A stretch of 52,214 nucleotides of DNA from Massilia polaris (GTDB lineage Bacteria > Pseudomonadota > Gammaproteobacteria > Burkholderiales > Burkholderiaceae_D): contig NZ_JABBGG010000018.1 of the NCBI RefSeq assembly GCF_012927275.1, forward strand, positions 1 through 52,214. Reading direction: 5' to 3'. The position numbers and the translations under genes are program-made. Below are positions 27,397 through 35,849 of this stretch, piece by piece. Positions within the stretch are counted from its first letter, which is position 1. Every line of letters starts with the position of its first letter. Under the pieces are notes generated by a model, which saw nothing but the letters and a program-made list of their open reading frames with translations, searched no databases and had not been told where the DNA came from.

Positions 27397-29913
27397 ATGA
27401 CATCGTTGGTGCGATCGGGGATATTGGCACTGCTCCTGCTATTGGCGTCGGGCTTTGCGATGGGAGATGGACAACAGGCTCGGGCATTAGTGGTCGGCAG
27501 TGAGGAGGAATTCCCTCCATTCTCCACCGGAACCACCAGCGCGACAGCCGGAGGATTCACTGTGGAATTGTGGAAGGCGGTGGCCAAGGAACAGGGCCTG
27601 ACCTATACCTTGAGGGTCGCTCCCTTCAATCAAATTCTTCAGGAATTCAAGGACGGAAAAATCGATGTTCTAATCAATCTTGCACAATCTGAGAAGAGGC
27701 GCCAATTTTCCGATTTTACTGTGCCTCATGTGACAGTCAATGGTGCAGTATTTGTACGGGCGGGCGAGTCTAATATCAATGTTGAATCGGACCTGACGGG
27801 AAAATCGATAATTGTTGTGCAAGCCGATTTGGCGCATGACTATGCGTTGTCCCAAGGTTGGAAAAATCGGCTCGTGATCGAGCCGACGGCTACGGATTGT
27901 TTTAAACTCTTGGCCTCGGGAAAGCATGATGCGGTACTTATTAGCAAGTTGGTGGGAATGCAAACACTACAGGCATCTAATATTCACAATGTCAAGCCGT
28001 TGGATATCAAAGCTGGTTTTGCACAAAAATTCTCGTTCGCCGTAAAAAAAGGGAATGCCGAATTGCTCGCAAGCATCAATGAAGGCATGTCCATCGTAAA
28101 ATTAAACGGTACCTACGACCACATTCACGACAAGTGGTTTGGCATCTACGAAGTGCGCAAAGTGTCGCTGCGCGATGTCTTACCGTATTCGATTCCGGGG
28201 CTGATTTTGGTCCTAATACTGCTGGGCTATGTCGCGCATCGACGTCGTATTGAAAATATGCTGCGTCACTCGAATGAAAATCTGGAGGAGCGGGTTGCGT
28301 TGCGCACGCGGGAGCTCGAAGTGGCAAAGGATTTTGCTGAATTGTCGTGTCGCGCCAAGGGAGATTTTCTTGCTAATATGAGCCATGAAATTCGCACACC
28401 GATGAATGCGGTTATCGGCATGCTGCATCTGACATTAAAAACCGACCTCAAACCAAAACAGCGCGACTATCTGGAAAAGATAAGCGTGGCCAGTAATCAT
28501 CTGCTCGGCATCATCAACGATATACTCGATTTTTCGAAGATCGACGCGGGAAAGCTGGATATCGAGGTAATCGATTTCGATATAAAGGGGCTGCTTCAAA
28601 ACGTACACGATCAGGTATTGTTCAAGGCGCTGGAAAAGAGCATGCGCGTACGTTTGGAAATCGATCCGAACTTACCTCGTTACCTACAGGGAGACCCGCT
28701 GCGTCTGACGCAAGTACTGCTCAACTTCGCCAATAATGCGGTTAAATTTTCAGTCAGCGGCGAGATCGTTATCGCCGCTTCGGAGAATAACGCTGGGACC
28801 GATGACAGCTTGGTCCGTTTTGAAGTACGCGATAGCGGCCCTGGCATCAGCAGCGACGAACAGGAGAAATTGTTCCAGCCGTTCCAGCAGGCCGATACGA
28901 CGACCACACGTCGCTACGGCGGCACCGGTCTCGGACTCGTCATCAGTAAACAGTTGGTGGCGATGATGGGCGGTACCGTCGGGGTGAATAGTAAGCTTGG
29001 TCAGGGAAGCATTTTCTGGTGTGAGATACGTTTTGCGTTTGGCCGCGCGCCGCTCGGAAATGACGATATGCGCGCACGGAAAAACACACCCTGTTTGAAC
29101 GGGATGCGTATTTTGCTTGCGGAAGACAACCTGCTCAACCAACAAGTGGCAGGCGATCTGTTGGAGGATGCGGGCGCATTGGTCACAGTCGCATGCCATG
29201 GAGCCGAGGCGCTGGAACTGTTACGGGAGAAGTCTTTCGACTGTGTTTTAATGGACATTCAGATGCCGGAGATGGATGGTCTGGAGGCGCTCAAGTGCAT
29301 CCGAGCAGATCCAGCCCATCGCGACCTGCCAGTGATCGCGCTCACCGCCAATGCACGTAGCCAAGAGCGCGAGCACTACATTGCCTCGGGTATGGATGAC
29401 GTCATCAGCAAACCGATAGACGCCACGCTGTTATTTGAGATTCTCTTGAAGTGGGTAACCTTGCCGGAATCTGGGGCGCAAGTGCAGGCACCCGCTCCAG
29501 CCGGACCGCCAACCGAAATTGCGAACCAGCCGGACCAGCCCATCGATGTCACACCGCTGCTTGGACCGCAGGATTTCGATTTGTCGGTATTGTCCAAGCT
29601 TTGCGTCGATAATCCACAGCGCTTAGAACGCTATGTCGAAGTGTTTATTGACTCGTTGCAGCACGCTATAACGGAGATCAACGTGGCATTGGAGGAGCAA
29701 GATAGTGCGGCGATCAGTGCATTGGGTCATAGAATCAAGTCAACAGCCAGCACCGCCGGCGCCACAGGTTTGGCCGATCTGGGACGCTTGCTGGAAGCGA
29801 CGCGAACAGACGCTAACTTGGAGCTGGCAAGCGAACTTATTGCTCGACTTCCAACTTACTTGGCGGTAATCAAGTTATTGGCCGAATCGCATCAAATTCG
29901 GATGTCTCCATAA
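27397..29913 (+). CDS. Hybrid histidine kinase with periplasmic solute-binding sensor (SBP-HK-REC-HPt)
   Basis: An 838-residue inner-membrane sensor. A signal-type helix ([15 protein letters not shown]) is followed by a type-3 solute-binding domain (about 28-252; [35 protein letters not shown]) facing the periplasm. A membrane helix covers 264-281. The kinase core has H330 in [10 protein letters not shown], the N box NFANNAVKF and DSGPGIS plus [14 protein letters not shown] receiver has D620 in LMDIQMP, and a C-terminal HPt has H778 in [10 protein letters not shown]. This is the BvgS/EvgS architecture without a PAS domain. The type-3 domain suggests an amino acid or similar small ligand. A GTAGGAG site precedes the ATG. 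The HPt could pass phosphate to either receiver of the upstream c-di-GMP protein. Confidence 0.93.
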   Translation: MTSLVRSGILALLLLLASGFAMGDGQQARALVVGSEEEFPPFSTGTTSATAGGFTVELWKAVAKEQGLTYTLRVAPFNQILQEFKDGKIDVLINLAQSEKRRQFSDFTVPHVTVNGAVFVRAGESNINVESDLTGKSIIVVQADLAHDYALSQGWKNRLVIEPTATDCFKLLASGKHDAVLISKLVGMQTLQASNIHNVKPLDIKAGFAQKFSFAVKKGNAELLASINEGMSIVKLNGTYDHIHDKWFGIYEVRKVSLRDVLPYSIPGLILVLILLGYVAHRRRIENMLRHSNENLEERVALRTRELEVAKDFAELSCRAKGDFLANMSHEIRTPMNAVIGMLHLTLKTDLKPKQRDYLEKISVASNHLLGIINDILDFSKIDAGKLDIEVIDFDIKGLLQNVHDQVLFKALEKSMRVRLEIDPNLPRYLQGDPLRLTQVLLNFANNAVKFSVSGEIVIAASENNAGTDDSLVRFEVRDSGPGISSDEQEKLFQPFQQADTTTTRRYGGTGLGLVISKQLVAMMGGTVGVNSKLGQGSIFWCEIRFAFGRAPLGNDDMRARKNTPCLNGMRILLAEDNLLNQQVAGDLLEDAGALVTVACHGAEALELLREKSFDCVLMDIQMPEMDGLEALKCIRADPAHRDLPVIALTANARSQEREHYIASGMDDVISKPIDATLLFEILLKWVTLPESGAQVQAPAPAGPPTEIANQPDQPIDVTPLLGPQDFDLSVLSKLCVDNPQRLERYVEVFIDSLQHAITEINVALEEQDSAAISALGHRIKSTASTAGATGLADLGRLLEATRTDANLELASELIARLPTYLAVIKLLAESHQIRMSP

Positions 29914-30066
29914 AACTGTATAAAACTGCCGGCCGATTGTAGGGATACAGGTGCAGCCGGTATGGATCGGATAGAGGGCCATCCCTTGTCATCTCACCAC
30001 CACCCGGAAAAAAATGGCATCGACCAACGCCATGTGAATCTCAATAAATCAATGAGTTGCAGAGGG

Positions 30067-30102
30067 ATTTGGGTATTTTTACACGAATCCCGGCCGGCCC
30101 TC
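30067..30102 (-). repeat. Right inverted terminal repeat
   Basis: Read inward on the minus strand it begins GAGGGCCGGCCGGGATTCGT, matching the left end. TTATA at 30103-30107 duplicates the target. The 150 bp between the kinase stop and this repeat holds no recognisable gene. Confidence 0.88.
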
Positions 30103-30235
30103 TTATAGGTATGCTTGAAATTATTCCATACACTCTACAAAGTTCCAAGGCCCCCTGATGGCGTGTGGACATCAGGGAAGCTGGCCGATCGCTCCGGGTG
30201 CGGTCGCCGCCACGCAATCGGACTGAAGGCCGGAA

Positions 30236-30634
30236 TCAGCTCAGCGCGCGGAAGAAATCGCGGACGTCCGTGATGATGGCCAGCGGTTCTTCCCAAGCCA
30301 TTGGCGCTTGGTCGGCGTCGTAGTCTTCGGGCGCTGGCGTACGGCCGGAGGTGCGCCAGAAATTAACGCCGGTCGTACGCAACGGGGTAGAGAATCCATA
30401 GCCCGGCAAAGAGGGCATCACCAGGTCGAAGGCATCGGCGGGATCGCCGCCGTACGCGCCCGGATCGGTGAGGGGATCGATCACTTTCCGATACTCCCAG
30501 AATGTCCAGGGCCAGCCGTGTGAAAGGATCAGCGGCTTGGGATTCGCTCCCTCGTCGACCCAACGCGTCAGCTTGAGACGCACGCGCAGGTCGTTGAGCA
30601 CTTTATCGGGCACATCGACGCGAAATGGAGTCAT
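30236..30634 (-). pseudogene. Epoxide hydrolase (EHN type) with two in-frame internal deletions
   Basis: ATG at 30634 with AAGGAG upstream starts MTPFRVDVPDKVLNDLRVRL, an EHN N-terminus. After KLTRWVDE the protein skips about 70 residues to NPKPLILSHGWPWTFWEYRK and VMPSLPGYGFSTPLRTTGVN. After FWRT it skips the region with the nucleophile (GGDWG) and lands on PMAWEEPLAIITDVRDFFRAL, the C-terminal end. About 132 residues remain of some 390, all in frame. The nucleophile is absent and the terminal GHF has become PMA, so it cannot be a hydrolase. An in-frame remnant of this kind may still be translated. Confidence 0.78.
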
Positions 30635-30643
30635 AGCTCTCAC

Positions 30644-30980
30644 TCCTTGCGGAAATCCGGAAGAGCCTGCCGCAGCGATAGTGAATCATTCCGAAAAGCA
30701 TGTCAGGGGTAGGGGGCAGAGAGCGGGCCGGACTGTTAAAGAACTACGCTTTAGTGTAGGCGCTCGCAAGGTGATTGCAAGCGAAGCCAGCCCTCTACGT
30801 CGTGAACCAGCTGCCTCAATCGCACGAAGAGTCCCGGGGATTTGTAATCCAATGTATCTGAATCCGCGCGCGGTACAAAACATTGCAGAACACGGTACGT
30901 GCCGACACACGCCCGATACGCGGGCACGGTCTAATGAAGCCAGTGCATCGTATGCAATCCAAGCCACCACTGGAGAAACT
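30644..30980. other. Non-coding stretch with two-component-type motif
   Basis: No gene recognised. TGTATCTGAATCCG at 30853-30866 and ACAAAACATTGCA at 30875-30887 resemble sequences upstream of the SDR gene (TGTATCTGAAGCG at 33456; TGCAATGTT nearby) and near the kinase remnant (AACAAAACATTGCA near 36798). These may be response regulator sites. Confidence 0.35.
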
Positions 30981-31406
30981 CGTGACCGAAACATCAAGCC
31001 ATCCCCGACGACGCCAGTTTAGTACAGCCGGCGCCATCCTTGCAGTTTCACAGCCCGGCTCGATACCGTCGGCGCTTGCGCAAAGTACCCGCCCGGAGAC
31101 GTTCATGACGTCGACATTACGTATCGCATGCGCGGGCCTGGCCCTGTCGTTTGCAGCACACGCCGGCGCGACCGACCTCTGGATAAATAGCGACAGCAGG
31201 AGCAGGGAGTCCTTGCTCGGCTCAGTCGTCCTGCTCGAGGTTGGGACAACCAATACGTGCATCGTCTGCAAAGCGCAGCCATTGCCAATGCGGACCCCGA
31301 CGGAGCTTGCGCCGCGTCGCGGCGATCCCGATTTTTATGAGTCGGTCAACCGCAGGCGCGAAGGCCAGCCCGATGTCGCCTTCAGCCCGCCGCCCATCGC
31401 CGATGT
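30981..31406 (+). pseudogene. Chimeric remnant starting with a twin-arginine signal peptide
   Basis: A GTG at 30981 opens MTETSSHPRRRQFSTAGAIL followed by AVSQPGSIPSALAQS, a twin-arginine (Tat) export signal with AxA cleavage. Within a few residues a second signal-like start appears (MTSTLRIACAGLALSFAAHA, ATG at 31105), then low-complexity sequence with no recognisable domain up to the kinase fragment. It seems to be the 5' ends of two secreted-protein genes joined by deletion. No function can be given. Confidence 0.4.
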
Positions 31407-31640
31407 CAGCTGGCGTGCGATTGCCAGTCCCAAGCTGGTACCGCAGGTATCACGGTTGCGTGACGCTTCGAGCCGGTAGAACGGTGTGAAACGTGTCGGC
31501 AGTTCGGGCGGAATGCCCGGACCGCCATTTCAAGCCCCAACATACGGTCGCTCTCGTTGAAACGGGCCGTCAGCATCAGGATCGACATGTTGCCGTAGGG
31601 GCGGGCGCGCGGGCATCGGTTCCACATGTTGAATCTGGTA
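31407..31640 (-). pseudogene. Response regulator and sensor kinase fragments fused
   Basis: On the minus strand a piece of an OmpR-type receiver, NMSILMLTARFNESDRMLGLEM, is followed one frame over by GPGIPPELPTRFTPFYRLEA then SRNRDTCGTSLGLAIARQ, the ATP-binding G-boxes of a histidine kinase. The latter closely resembles the kinase at 35850-36703 (FYRIETSRNRDTGGTGLGLA). Everything between, including the regulator DNA-binding domain and the kinase N-terminus, is gone. Confidence 0.65.
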
Positions 31641-31689
31641 CGGTGCGGCGCCGGCCCATAGGGCGGGAATCCAGGCGAACTATTTCTGA

Positions 31690-31739
31690 TGATGCATCAA
31701 AATTAGCACCAAAAGATACTATAATTGATGCAGTCAATT
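31690..31739 (+). promoter_or_regulatory. vapBC promoter with flanking operators
   Basis: A consensus -10 TATAAT is at 31720-31725. A perfect palindrome TGATGCATCA (31690-31699) lies near the -35 region, and AATTGA-TGCAG-TCAATT (31723-31739) overlaps the start region. Both share GATGCA, as expected for operators bound by a VapBC complex. A GGAGG site follows at 31741. Confidence 0.5.
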
Positions 31740-31750
31740 TGGAGGTAGTC

Positions 31751-31942
31751 ATGCGAACAACAGTTAATCTAGATGATGAATTGCTCGCAAGAGCGCACGA
31801 CATTACGGGTCAGACGGAGCGTGGCGAACTCTTGCATGAGGCACTTCGTGCGCTGATTGAGCGCGAGGCTGCCCGTAGACTGTCTCGGTTGTCCGGAAGC
31901 ATGCCTGGCGCAAAAGATATTCCACGTCGTCGCGGTGGGTGA
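31751..31942 (+). CDS. vapB: VapB-type antitoxin
   Basis: A 63-residue ribbon-helix-helix antitoxin: MRTTVNLDDELLARAHDITG, then ERGELLHEALRALIEREAAR is the typical VapB (DUF2191) N-terminus. The basic/aromatic-poor tail SGSMPGAKDIPRRR normally wraps the toxin. GGAGG lies 6 bp upstream of the ATG. It ends 1 bp before vapC. It should repress its own promoter together with the toxin. The pair sits in an otherwise decayed stretch, which fits the persistence of toxin-antitoxin modules in eroding DNA. Confidence 0.88.
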   Translation: MRTTVNLDDELLARAHDITGQTERGELLHEALRALIEREAARRLSRLSGSMPGAKDIPRRRGG

Positions 31943-31943
31943 C

Positions 31944-32315
31944 ATGATCCTCGTTGACACATCGATTTGGATTGACCTTTTGCGTGGCTCGGGCCCATTG
32001 GGCGAAATGTTAAGCAGGAATGAGGTTCAAACGCATCCGTTTGTGATTGGAGAACTTGCCTGTGGCAGTTTGCCTGACCGCCCAACCACTCTTAAGCTAT
32101 TGCTGGAATTGCCGTCGGTGCGAGTTGCCGGGAACAGCGAAGTTCTATTTTTCATTGAGAAACATAACTTGATGGCTCGTGGGGTCGGCTATGTTGACAT
32201 GCACTTGCTTGCATCAGCAGCGCTAGACGCATGCAAACTCTTCACCCGCGACAAACGATTACACAACATCGCTGATGAGCTGGCACTCGCTCACGTAGTC
32301 CAGCGAAAAACCTAA
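31944..32315 (+). CDS. vapC: VapC toxin, PIN-domain ribonuclease
   Basis: A 123-residue PIN-domain endoribonuclease. Acidic metal-binding residues are visible in MILVDTSIWIDLL (D5), IGELACG (Glu), GVGYVDMHLLASA (Asp) and LFTRDKRLHNIA (Asp). The length is normal. The ATG at 31944 follows the antitoxin stop at once, so translation is coupled. VapC enzymes cut tRNA or rRNA; the target here is unknown. Confidence 0.9.
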   Translation: MILVDTSIWIDLLRGSGPLGEMLSRNEVQTHPFVIGELACGSLPDRPTTLKLLLELPSVRVAGNSEVLFFIEKHNLMARGVGYVDMHLLASAALDACKLFTRDKRLHNIADELALAHVVQRKT

Positions 32316-32353
32316 TCTTCGCGTCATCGGTTAAGCCGGTAGCCGGGTAGTCG

Positions 32354-32830
32354 CTAGGGTGCCTTGTCAGGCAGCAGCCCAAGTTGAAGTAGCCCTGTCA
32401 TCCAATCCTCAGTGTGCCATGTTTGGGCAATTTTTCCGTTTCTTACTTCATGTATGTCTACAGCCTGGATCGACAGCTTTCGGCCAGTGCCGCCGTGGCC
32501 CATGAAAAAACCTCGATGGGTGCCTGTTATTGCCGAGCGAACTACTACCATGTTGCCATCGCTCACAATCTGCAGTATTTCAATTCGGAAATCTGGAAAT
32601 GCTCGCTACAGTCCAACCATTGTCTGGCGAGCTCCCAGCGGGCCCGGCGGCGTATTTGGCGGCGACGGGATATCTTGCCACTCATCCGCCAGGAGGTGAT
32701 CGAGCATCTCCGGTTGGTGGCGGTCAAACGCCTCATACCACCTCACAGCGATTGCCTCTGACGTTTTTTCGGCAGCATGGGCGGGCACAAATGACAGAGC
32801 AAGAAGAAAGAAAATGGCAATAAATTTCAT
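32354..32830 (-). pseudogene. Exported SnoaL-like ester cyclase interrupted by one in-frame stop
   Basis: From ATG at 32830 the frame encodes a signal peptide (MKFIAIFFLLALSFVPAHA) and a SnoaL-like start (AVRWYEAFDRHQPEMLDHLL), then meets TAG at 32606. Directly after, in the same frame, it continues RAFPDFRIEILQIVSDGNMV, then FFMGHGGTGRKLSIQAVDIH and QTWHTEDWMTGLLQLGLL, the rest of the NTF2-like fold. The full product would be 158 residues. A single nonsense mutation or sequencing error explains it. A GTG at 32566 could restart only the second half. Confidence 0.75.
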
Positions 32831-32909
32831 AGGGTTCTCATTGGTAGTTCGAGGAAGGCGAGCTTTGTTTTTTCGGTATTCCGGTCGCCATTGATAGCGT
32901 TGGCACTGC

Positions 32910-33297
32910 TTGGCATCAGTGCCACATGTACGTTGGGATGCATCGCAAGGAATCCTTGATCGATCTCATCAGCAGAAAGTCGTGAATGGCGCCCAATCTC
33001 AGCATATTGTCGGATTCGGCGTAAGAAAGATTTGAGACGACTTTGACATCCCATCCCAGCTTCCTGGAAAGATATCTCGCCATTTCGTCATAGACGGGCA
33101 TCCCTTTTAACGACAATGTGGCCGCCGTGACAACAATCGGCCAGCGGCGGGAAGGTGAGCAGTTTCGGTGCTGGCTCCGATGCAAGCGGAATGACTGCGG
33201 GCGGCCGCCCAGCTTCGGTGCCAGTTTGCGCCCATGCGGCGACGCTGAACACAAGGTTTGCTGTGGCGGTGGCAAGATGTTTGAAGGGGAGAGGCAT
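32910..33297 (-). pseudogene. Decayed periplasmic binding protein (PhnD-like), several frameshifts
   Basis: From ATG at 33297 an exported start is visible (ATATANLVFSVAAWAQTG). One frame over, MPVYDEMARYLSRKLGWDVK then VVSNLSYAESDNMLRLGAIH resembles the first lobe of PhnD-type phosphonate binding proteins (a Y-x-x-M/L-R-x-G-x-I/D pattern). A further shift gives EIDQGFLAMHPNVHVALM, which could come from the last part of the protein. The pieces are short and the assignment is tentative. Confidence 0.4.
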
Positions 33298-33455
33298 ATC
33301 TTTTCCTTTCGGATGGAGGTGGTTTCAACTCCTGCGCCTGCCGCATTTCTTTTGCAGGGCAATAGGGGGACTGAGCAAGTGCTTGCGGTCTCACATCCAG
33401 AATGCGTGCCGAGTGTATCGACAGTGTAGCCATGGAGCCGGGTTGTGCAATGTTA

Positions 33456-33489
33456 TGTATCTGAAGCGCCTGCGTACTCATTGCGATAC
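33456..33489. promoter_or_regulatory. Possible response-regulator sites upstream of the SDR gene
   Basis: TGTATCTGAAGCG (33456-33468) and GCGTACTCATTGCGATAC (33472-33489) form a spaced pair. They resemble GCGTCTCATTGTAG at 36763 and CGTATCTCACTGTAT at 36878 near the damaged kinase gene. A common regulator is possible; nothing proves it. Confidence 0.3.
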
Positions 33490-33631
33490 ACATCCCCGGC
33501 ACTTGCTGCCTATAGTTGTCTGCAATGGACCGCGACCGCGCGGCCCCATTCCCCGCTGTGCGGAGACGGACACTGGCTGCTCGTCAGCAAGGTGTTTGAG
33601 GCCGTGCGCTGCAATCAACTTAGGAGAGAAA

Positions 33632-34441
33632 ATGAATCATCCACACCCCGGAACTGCCGTCATTACCGGCGCCTCGACCGGCATCGGCGCCCTGTACGCC
33701 GAGCGCCTTGCCGCACGCGGCTATGACCTTGTGGTGGTCGCGCGCAACGGCGAGCGCCTGCACGCGCTCGCCGAACGCTTGCGCTCCAGCACCGGCCGCG
33801 AGGTGCGCGCCGTGACCGCAGACTTGACCAAGGAGGCCGACCTGGCAGCCGTTGAAACCCTGCTGCGCGGGGATGGCACGATCACGATGCTGGTCAATAA
33901 TGCAGGCGTCGGCGCCACGGCCCCGCTGCTCGACTCCGACATCGTCAAGATGCAGCACATGATTGCGCTCAATATCGTTGCGCTGACGCGCCTGACTTAT
34001 GCCGCCGCGCCGGGTTTTGCCGCACGCGGGCAGGGCACTTTCATCAACATCGCCTCAGTCGTCGCCATTGCGCCTGAAATCCTCAACGGCGTGTACGGCG
34101 CGACCAAGGCCTACGTGCTGGCGCTGAGCCACTCGCTGCGGCATGAACTGGCGCACAGGGGCGTGCGTGTGCAAGCCGTGCTGCCTGGTGCGACGGCGAC
34201 TGATTTCTGGAAAGTGGCGGGCACCCCGGTCGAACATTTGCCCCAGGAAATCGTGATGCGTGCCGATGCCATGGTCGATGCCGCCCTGGCCGGTCTCGAC
34301 GCCGGCGAATTCGTCACGATTCCCGCTTTGGAGGACGGCGCGAAGTACGATGCCTACGAGGCCGCGCGCTTGGCGATGCATGCTGAACTGTCGACCACAG
34401 TCCCGGCATCCCGCTACGGGATTACCCTGGCAGCGGCCTGA
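33632..34441 (+). CDS. Short-chain dehydrogenase/reductase
   Basis: A 269-residue classical SDR. The cofactor loop TGASTGIG is at about residues 12-19, and VVVARNGERL carries the basic residue after strand 2 that favours NADP(H). NNAG (about 89-92), a Ser in INIASVVA and YGATK (YxxxK) complete the active site. AGGAGAG precedes the ATG at 33632, so I start there although the frame is open upstream. Length is normal for oxidoreductases of the YqjQ/DltE-like group. A cupin-domain gene follows 2 bp after the stop, then a thioredoxin-like gene, so the three look co-transcribed. Substrate unknown. Confidence 0.9.
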   Translation: MNHPHPGTAVITGASTGIGALYAERLAARGYDLVVVARNGERLHALAERLRSSTGREVRAVTADLTKEADLAAVETLLRGDGTITMLVNNAGVGATAPLLDSDIVKMQHMIALNIVALTRLTYAAAPGFAARGQGTFINIASVVAIAPEILNGVYGATKAYVLALSHSLRHELAHRGVRVQAVLPGATATDFWKVAGTPVEHLPQEIVMRADAMVDAALAGLDAGEFVTIPALEDGAKYDAYEAARLAMHAELSTTVPASRYGITLAAA

Positions 34442-34443
34442 TT

Positions 34444-34716
34444 GTGGCAGAACTTGCCATCGGAGTCCGGGTCGATTGCGGCCCACGTGCATCGATCCCG
34501 AAGCATGCGCCTTCAGGCGTCGGGATCGGCAAAATGCTGGCGGGCGTTATGGAATATGATGGCGATAGTAAGCCGGTGATCCTCAAGGCGGGCCCGTCGC
34601 TGTATATCCCTGCCGGTGCGATACATTCACCCCGAAACCTGCGCAGCGGCAATGCCGCTGGACAGGCCACTTGCTTCGTCAAATATGGCGAGCCTTTTCT
34701 GGTACTCGACAAATGA
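34444..34716 (+). CDS. Cupin-domain protein, probably truncated at the N-terminus
   Basis: A 90-residue single cupin. RVDCGPRASIPKHAPSGVGIGKML and AGPSLYIPAGAIHSPRN contain the two cupin motifs with the metal-binding His residues, although the first motif has lost a His (normally PxHxH). Relatives usually carry a signal peptide and about 40 more residues before this. Here only a GTG start 2 bp after the SDR stop is available, without a clear ribosome site. It overlaps the next gene by ATGA. Possibly a remnant kept by position; possibly a short functional protein. Confidence 0.6.
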   Translation: MAELAIGVRVDCGPRASIPKHAPSGVGIGKMLAGVMEYDGDSKPVILKAGPSLYIPAGAIHSPRNLRSGNAAGQATCFVKYGEPFLVLDK

Positions 34717-35807
34717 AAATGCCTTCACCGATCGCGCACAAAAAGTGCACCCTCCCGTTCATCGCCAGCGCCGTGTTCGTCGGGTGCGCGCTGGCCATTG
34801 CAGGCGCGTCCTCGGCGGCCGCTGTGTCGATTCGAAGCAACTTGCCGACCGAAGGGACCATGGCCGGCTTCGCTGGCGCGACCACCTGGCTCAATTCCGC
34901 GCCGCTGTCGGCGCAACAATTGCGCGGCAAGGTGGTGCTGGTCGACTTCTGGACCTACTCGTGCATTAACTGCATCCGCAGCATGCCTTATGTGCGCGCG
35001 TGGGCCGCAAAATACCGCGACCAGGGCCTGGTCGTGGTCGGCGTCCACACGCCGGAGTTCAAGTTCGAAGAGGACTTGGTGAACATCAACGCCGCAGTCC
35101 GGCGCTTTCGGATCGACTTTCCGGTAGCGGTCGACAGCAATCACGCGATATGGCAGGCCTGGGGCAACCGCTATTGGCCGGCCTTTTACCTGGTCGATGC
35201 GAACGGCAAGATCCGCTACCACCAGTTCGGCGAGGGCAGCTACGACAAGATGGAACGCGCGATCCAGTCGCTGCTGGCGGAAGCACGCGGCAGCGCCGGA
35301 GACACCAGCCTGGTGAGTCCGGCGGCGGGTGCGGAAGAGATGGCGCCGCATTTGGCCAGCGTGCGGTCCGAAGAAACGTATGTCGGTTACGGCAAGGCGT
35401 CCAATTTCGGCGCCACGCCAAAGCTGCGCGAAGACCGCCCGCAGTTGTATTCGGTGGACCGGCTCGACCTGAACCAGTGGGGCTTGTCGGGCCGTTGGGT
35501 GGTAGGCCGGGAAAGCGCCGTCGCCGATCAGGCTGGCGCGGGGCTGGCGTATCAGTTCAGCGCGCGTGACCTGCACTTGGTGCTTGGGCCCGGTATGCCG
35601 GGCAGCAAGGTCAGGGTCAAGGTGACGCTCGACGGCCGTGCGCCTGGCGCCGACCATGGCGCGGACGTGGACGCCGATGGCAATGGCCTCATTGATGCAA
35701 CCCGCCTGTACCAATTGGTGCGGCAATCGGGCCCGGTGCGTGCGCGGCGCTTCGAGGTACGCTTCATCGACAAGGGCGCAGAGGCGTTCGTCTTCACCTT
35801 CGGCTGA
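34713..35807 (+). CDS. Exported thioredoxin-like protein (TlpA/DipZ C-terminal type)
   Basis: A 364-residue periplasmic protein. A signal segment (FIASAVFVGCALAIAGASSAAA) precedes a thioredoxin fold with DFWTYSCINCIRSMP, active-site cysteines C84 and C87. VVVGVHTPEFKFEEDLVNIN and WPAFYLVDANGKIRYHQFGEG follow, the features of the DipZ/TlpA group. The C-terminal 150 residues (LRGLSGRWVVG-type sandwich with DARRFEVRFIDKGAEAFVFTFG-like end) match the beta domain of DipZ without its membrane part. Start ATG at 34713 overlaps the cupin stop. It may handle thiol redox in the periplasm. No deletion is evident. Confidence 0.88.
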   Translation: MKMPSPIAHKKCTLPFIASAVFVGCALAIAGASSAAAVSIRSNLPTEGTMAGFAGATTWLNSAPLSAQQLRGKVVLVDFWTYSCINCIRSMPYVRAWAAKYRDQGLVVVGVHTPEFKFEEDLVNINAAVRRFRIDFPVAVDSNHAIWQAWGNRYWPAFYLVDANGKIRYHQFGEGSYDKMERAIQSLLAEARGSAGDTSLVSPAAGAEEMAPHLASVRSEETYVGYGKASNFGATPKLREDRPQLYSVDRLDLNQWGLSGRWVVGRESAVADQAGAGLAYQFSARDLHLVLGPGMPGSKVRVKVTLDGRAPGADHGADVDADGNGLIDATRLYQLVRQSGPVRARRFEVRFIDKGAEAFVFTFG

Positions 35808-35849
35808 GCCGGAGTCGCTCCCAGCACGCGTTCAGCGCGCGCTGGCCGG

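Larger units (their letters stand above)
22082..30102. mobile_element. Tn3-family-like transposon carrying a c-di-GMP phosphorelay
   Basis: The ends are inverted repeats (22082-22117 and 30067-30102; 33 of 36 positions identical, with weaker similarity to about 50). Each is flanked by TTATA (22077-22081 and 30103-30107), a 5-bp duplication as made by Tn3-family transposases. Inside are a tnpA fragment whose 3' end abuts the left repeat, a tyrosine recombinase, a decayed reading frame, then two large plus-strand signalling genes. The element is 8021 bp and inserted into the leader of a damaged epoxide hydrolase gene. TnpA is truncated, so movement now would need a transposase in trans. The intact duplication shows that the two ends still belong to one insertion. 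Confidence 0.85.

Noticed and set aside
31493-31750. Upstream extension of VapB
   Set aside because: The extension is antisense to the two-component remnant; the ATG at 31751 has a GGAGG site and starts the RHH fold.
33155-33631. Long N-terminal extension of the SDR
   Set aside because: The extension is antisense to the PhnD-like remnant and AGGAGAG precedes the ATG at 33632, where the SDR fold begins.
34725-35726. Long minus-strand frame opposite the thioredoxin-like gene
   Set aside because: Shadow of a high-GC gene; no domain, while the plus strand carries a CxxC thioredoxin.
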